From NCBI GenBank assembly GCA_013153135.1, contig JAADFA010000132.1:1-7831 (forward strand): 7,831 nucleotides of DNA, in the 5' to 3' direction. Source of the DNA: Chloroflexota bacterium (GTDB lineage: Bacteria; Chloroflexota; Anaerolineae; Anaerolineales; DRMV01). Within the stretch, counting starts at the first letter, position 1; each line of letters starts with the position of its first letter. The notes beneath the pieces are model-generated. The model was not told where the DNA came from. It worked only from the letters and a program-made list of their open reading frames with translations, and searched no databases. Positions 6,575-7,831 of this stretch are shown here, one piece after another. The position numbers and the translations under genes are program-made.

Positions 6575-7711
6575 TTACGGCAGGGGGCAAACCAATTCAA
6601 CCGCTTGGGGATCGGGTTGCACCAATTCGGCCGCGCAGAACACATCCGGGTGCAGCAGCACGGCTAAGGTCTCCAGGCCGTCGATGAGCCGCGGCCCAGG
6701 AACGCTCAACAATTTGGGGTTGAAGGGGTAAATGCGGCCTTCCTGAACGGCCTTAATCGCATCCCAACCCGGGCGTTGCGCTACGGCCTCAGGCGTAACG
6801 CCGTACGGCGCATCGCCCAAAATGATGATGTCGGGATTGACCTCGAGCAAGGTCTCAAGGCTCATTTGTGCCCAAGGGTCTTGCAGGATCGCGCCCGCGT
6901 TCTTGCCGCCCGCTTTGGTGATGGTGTAATCGATGAAGGTGCCCGGCCCGCTCGTCCAGGGCGCGGCCGGGTCCTCCGCGCTGAGCTCGTAGAACACGAC
7001 CGGACGCTGGTCCTCGGGGATGGACGCCACCGCGTCCTCCACGGCCGCGACGCGAGTTTGTAGAGACTTGATTAGGTCTTCAGCCTGCTCCTCCTGGCCC
7101 GTGAGCCGGGCTAGCACGCGCAGGTTTCGATAGAGCCCTTCGAAGTCTGTGGGATTCTTAAGCCAAAACACGGTTAGGCCCGCGTCTTGCATCTGCTTGA
7201 CCTGCTCGGGAGAGATAATCTCTGCAGCAATAACCAGATCGGGCTCGAGGGCCAAGATGGCCTCCAGGGGCAGGTTTTGCCAAAGGCTGCCAATATCAGG
7301 GATGTTTTGAGCTTCGGGCGGGTAATCGGAGTGAGTATCTCGGCCAACGATCCGGTCACCTGCGCCAATGGCAAACAGGCTCTCGGTGATGGAGGGCGCA
7401 AGGCTCACGATGCGCTGCGGGTACGTCTCGAGGACAATGCGGTTTCCGAGGTCGTCCTCCATGTCAACGGCCGGTCCAGAAGCCTCGGTGGCCGCTTCCG
7501 TCGGGATTTCAGTCGGCACCTCGGTGGGCGTCTCGGTAGGGGCTTCGGTGGGCTCATCTGTTGGTGCTTGCGTCGCGACCTCGGCGGTCACCTCGTCCGC
7601 GGCGGGGGCCGCGGTGGGTGCGGCCGTCGGCGTCGCGGCGCGGCCGCACGCGGCCGCAAAAACCATGCCCAGAGCCAGCACCGCGAGCACAGCCAGGAAC
7701 TTCCGTCGCAT
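6575..7711 (-). CDS. BtuF-like ABC transporter substrate-binding lipoprotein (cobalamin, iron-siderophore or heme)
   Basis: This 378-residue lipoprotein captures ligand outside the membrane and delivers it to the FecCD-type permease that follows. A signal peptide with basic MRRK and a hydrophobic core ends in the lipobox FAAAC, with lipidated Cys22. Residues about 26-78 form a Thr/Glu/Pro/Ala-rich spacer. The binding domain begins near residue 83 (MEDDLGNRIVLE) and includes the family block RIVSLAPSITESLFAIGAGDRIVG (100-123), DYPPEA (129-134), a long central helix around 187-230, and a second lobe with PWTSGPGTFIDY and the VNPDIIILGD block (291-300). E242 and the charged patches could dock to the permease. 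The tail carries Cys359 and Cys375. The start at 7711 is set by GGAGGT six bases upstream and by the signal peptide; the frame is open to 7813, but that would include a terminator. The ligand is undetermined. Confidence 0.95.
   Translation of the reverse strand: MRRKFLAVLAVLALGMVFAAACGRAATPTAAPTAAPAADEVTAEVATQAPTDEPTEAPTETPTEVPTEIPTEAATEASGPAVDMEDDLGNRIVLETYPQRIVSLAPSITESLFAIGAGDRIVGRDTHSDYPPEAQNIPDIGSLWQNLPLEAILALEPDLVIAAEIISPEQVKQMQDAGLTVFWLKNPTDFEGLYRNLRVLARLTGQEEQAEDLIKSLQTRVAAVEDAVASIPEDQRPVVFYELSAEDPAAPWTSGPGTFIDYTITKAGGKNAGAILQDPWAQMSLETLLEVNPDIIILGDAPYGVTPEAVAQRPGWDAIKAVQEGRIYPFNPKLLSVPGPRLIDGLETLAVLLHPDVFCAAELVQPDPQAVELVCPLP
7478..7636 (-). repeat. Low-complexity Thr-Glu-Pro-rich linker coding repeat
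   Basis: Residues about 26-78 of the lipoprotein are built from Thr, Pro, Ala and Glu, with a near-regular four-residue period in the middle (TEAPTETPTEVPTEIP). The DNA is correspondingly repetitive, with degenerate GGTNGG-like units on the plus strand. It acts as a flexible spacer between the lipid anchor and the binding domain, a style common in Chloroflexota lipoproteins and possible site of glycosylation. Copy number may vary between strains. Confidence 0.75.
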
Positions 7712-7717
7712 AGATGG

Positions 7718-7723
7718 ACCTCC
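7718..7723 (-). promoter_or_regulatory. Ribosome binding site of the binding lipoprotein
   Basis: GGAGGT on the minus strand lies six bases before the ATG at 7711. It decides this start against the longer open frame beginning at 7813. Confidence 0.8.
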
Positions 7724-7750
7724 ATGTCGAGATGGCCTCTGCCCGGGACG

Positions 7751-7778
7751 AAAAAACCCCTGCCCGCAAGGACAGGGG
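7751..7778 (-). terminator. Intrinsic (Rho-independent) terminator in the leader of the lipoprotein gene
   Basis: On the minus strand, CCCCTGTCC (7778-7770) pairs with GGGCAGGGG (7765-7757) around the loop TTGC. This makes a nine-pair stem including one G-U, followed at once by six T (7756-7751). On the plus strand no T-run follows, so it works only leftward. The T-run ends 39 bases before the lipoprotein ATG. That leaves too little room for a complete promoter plus leader, and none is visible, so transcripts reaching the gene must read through this site. It may be an attenuator, or less likely just the end of an upstream unit. Confidence 0.85.
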
Positions 7779-7831
7779 ACGCAAAACACAAGGATCGCCG
7801 TGAAAGACGGCACTGGCGCGTTCCCACTGCC
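7771..7831 (-). promoter_or_regulatory. Candidate antiterminator of an attenuator (aptamer or leader continues off-window)
   Basis: Minus-strand bases 7831-7818 (GGCAGTGGGAACGC) can pair with 7782-7771 (GCGTCCCCTGTC). This gives twelve pairs, one of them G-U, with single-base bulges at 7826 and 7821. The helix takes up all but one base of the terminator's 5' arm, so the two structures exclude each other. A third fold pairs 7831-7824 with 7816-7809 (GGCAGTGG with CCAGTGCC, one G-G mismatch) and would free the terminator. A small hairpin (7811-7807 with 7801-7797) sits inside the antiterminator loop. This is sequence pairing done by eye; the sensor is not visible and the riboswitch class, if any, is unknown. 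Confidence 0.5.

Noticed and set aside
6051..6590. Minus-strand 179-codon frame overlapping the permease
   Set aside because: It lies in a different frame of the clearly conserved permease, with Arg/Ala-rich shadow composition and no recognisable motif.
6575..7813. Longer lipoprotein reading frame starting at 7813
   Set aside because: It would translate through the terminator and add 34 residues before a perfect lipoprotein signal peptide; GGAGGT precedes the internal ATG at 7711.
7771..7831. Cobalamin riboswitch core
   Set aside because: AGTGGGAACGC followed by GCCAGTGCC recalls the 3' part of a B12 aptamer, but the conserved GGAGACC-type B12 box is absent and the 5' half lies outside the window. 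I call only the attenuator structures.
1..7831. CRISPR arrays, tRNA/rRNA genes, insertion sequences or prophage signals
   Set aside because: No spaced direct repeats, cloverleaf-like stretches, transposase motifs or phage genes were seen; nearly all bases are covered by ordinary genes.

Overview
The window reads as one bacterial transcription-unit-like block: every gene I can support lies on the minus strand, so the reading order runs from the right edge to the left edge. The DNA is GC-rich with many GCGC/CGCG words and almost no intergenic space. My best guess is a Chloroflexota bacterium of the Anaerolineae/Thermoflexus type. This rests on the lipoprotein's Thr-Glu-Pro-rich linker and on the style of the glycosyltransferase and PHP proteins. 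It is an inference from protein style, not a search result.

Right part (7831 to 5483): a leader of about 120 bases contains a strong intrinsic terminator only 39 bases before the start codon of a BtuF-like substrate-binding lipoprotein. The leader also holds an upstream segment able to form a competing antiterminator helix, so this looks like a transcription attenuator whose sensor lies beyond the window edge. The lipoprotein is followed by a 63-base gap with a long GC hairpin, then a FecCD/BtuC-type permease. Together these are two of the three parts of a cobalamin, iron-siderophore or heme importer. The ATPase is not in the window.

Middle (5444 to 3915): a glyoxalase-II-like metallo-beta-lactamase-fold hydrolase, then an unrecognised membrane protein with about four membrane segments and an outside domain carrying two cysteines. 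The latter overlaps murF by one base.

Left part (3915 to 1): MurF (UDP-MurNAc-pentapeptide synthesis) and MraY (lipid I synthesis) are consecutive steps of peptidoglycan precursor assembly and overlap by four bases. MraY is coupled through a TGATG junction to a GT4 glycosyltransferase. After 16 bases comes the start of an endonuclease-Q-like PHP-domain protein, cut by the window edge.

Gene spacings in reading order are 63, 38, 24, -1, -4, -1 and 16 bases. The last five genes are almost certainly one operon, and no internal promoter is evident. The most interesting items are the attenuator leader, the unknown membrane protein locked to murF, and the non-MurG glycosyltransferase coupled to mraY.
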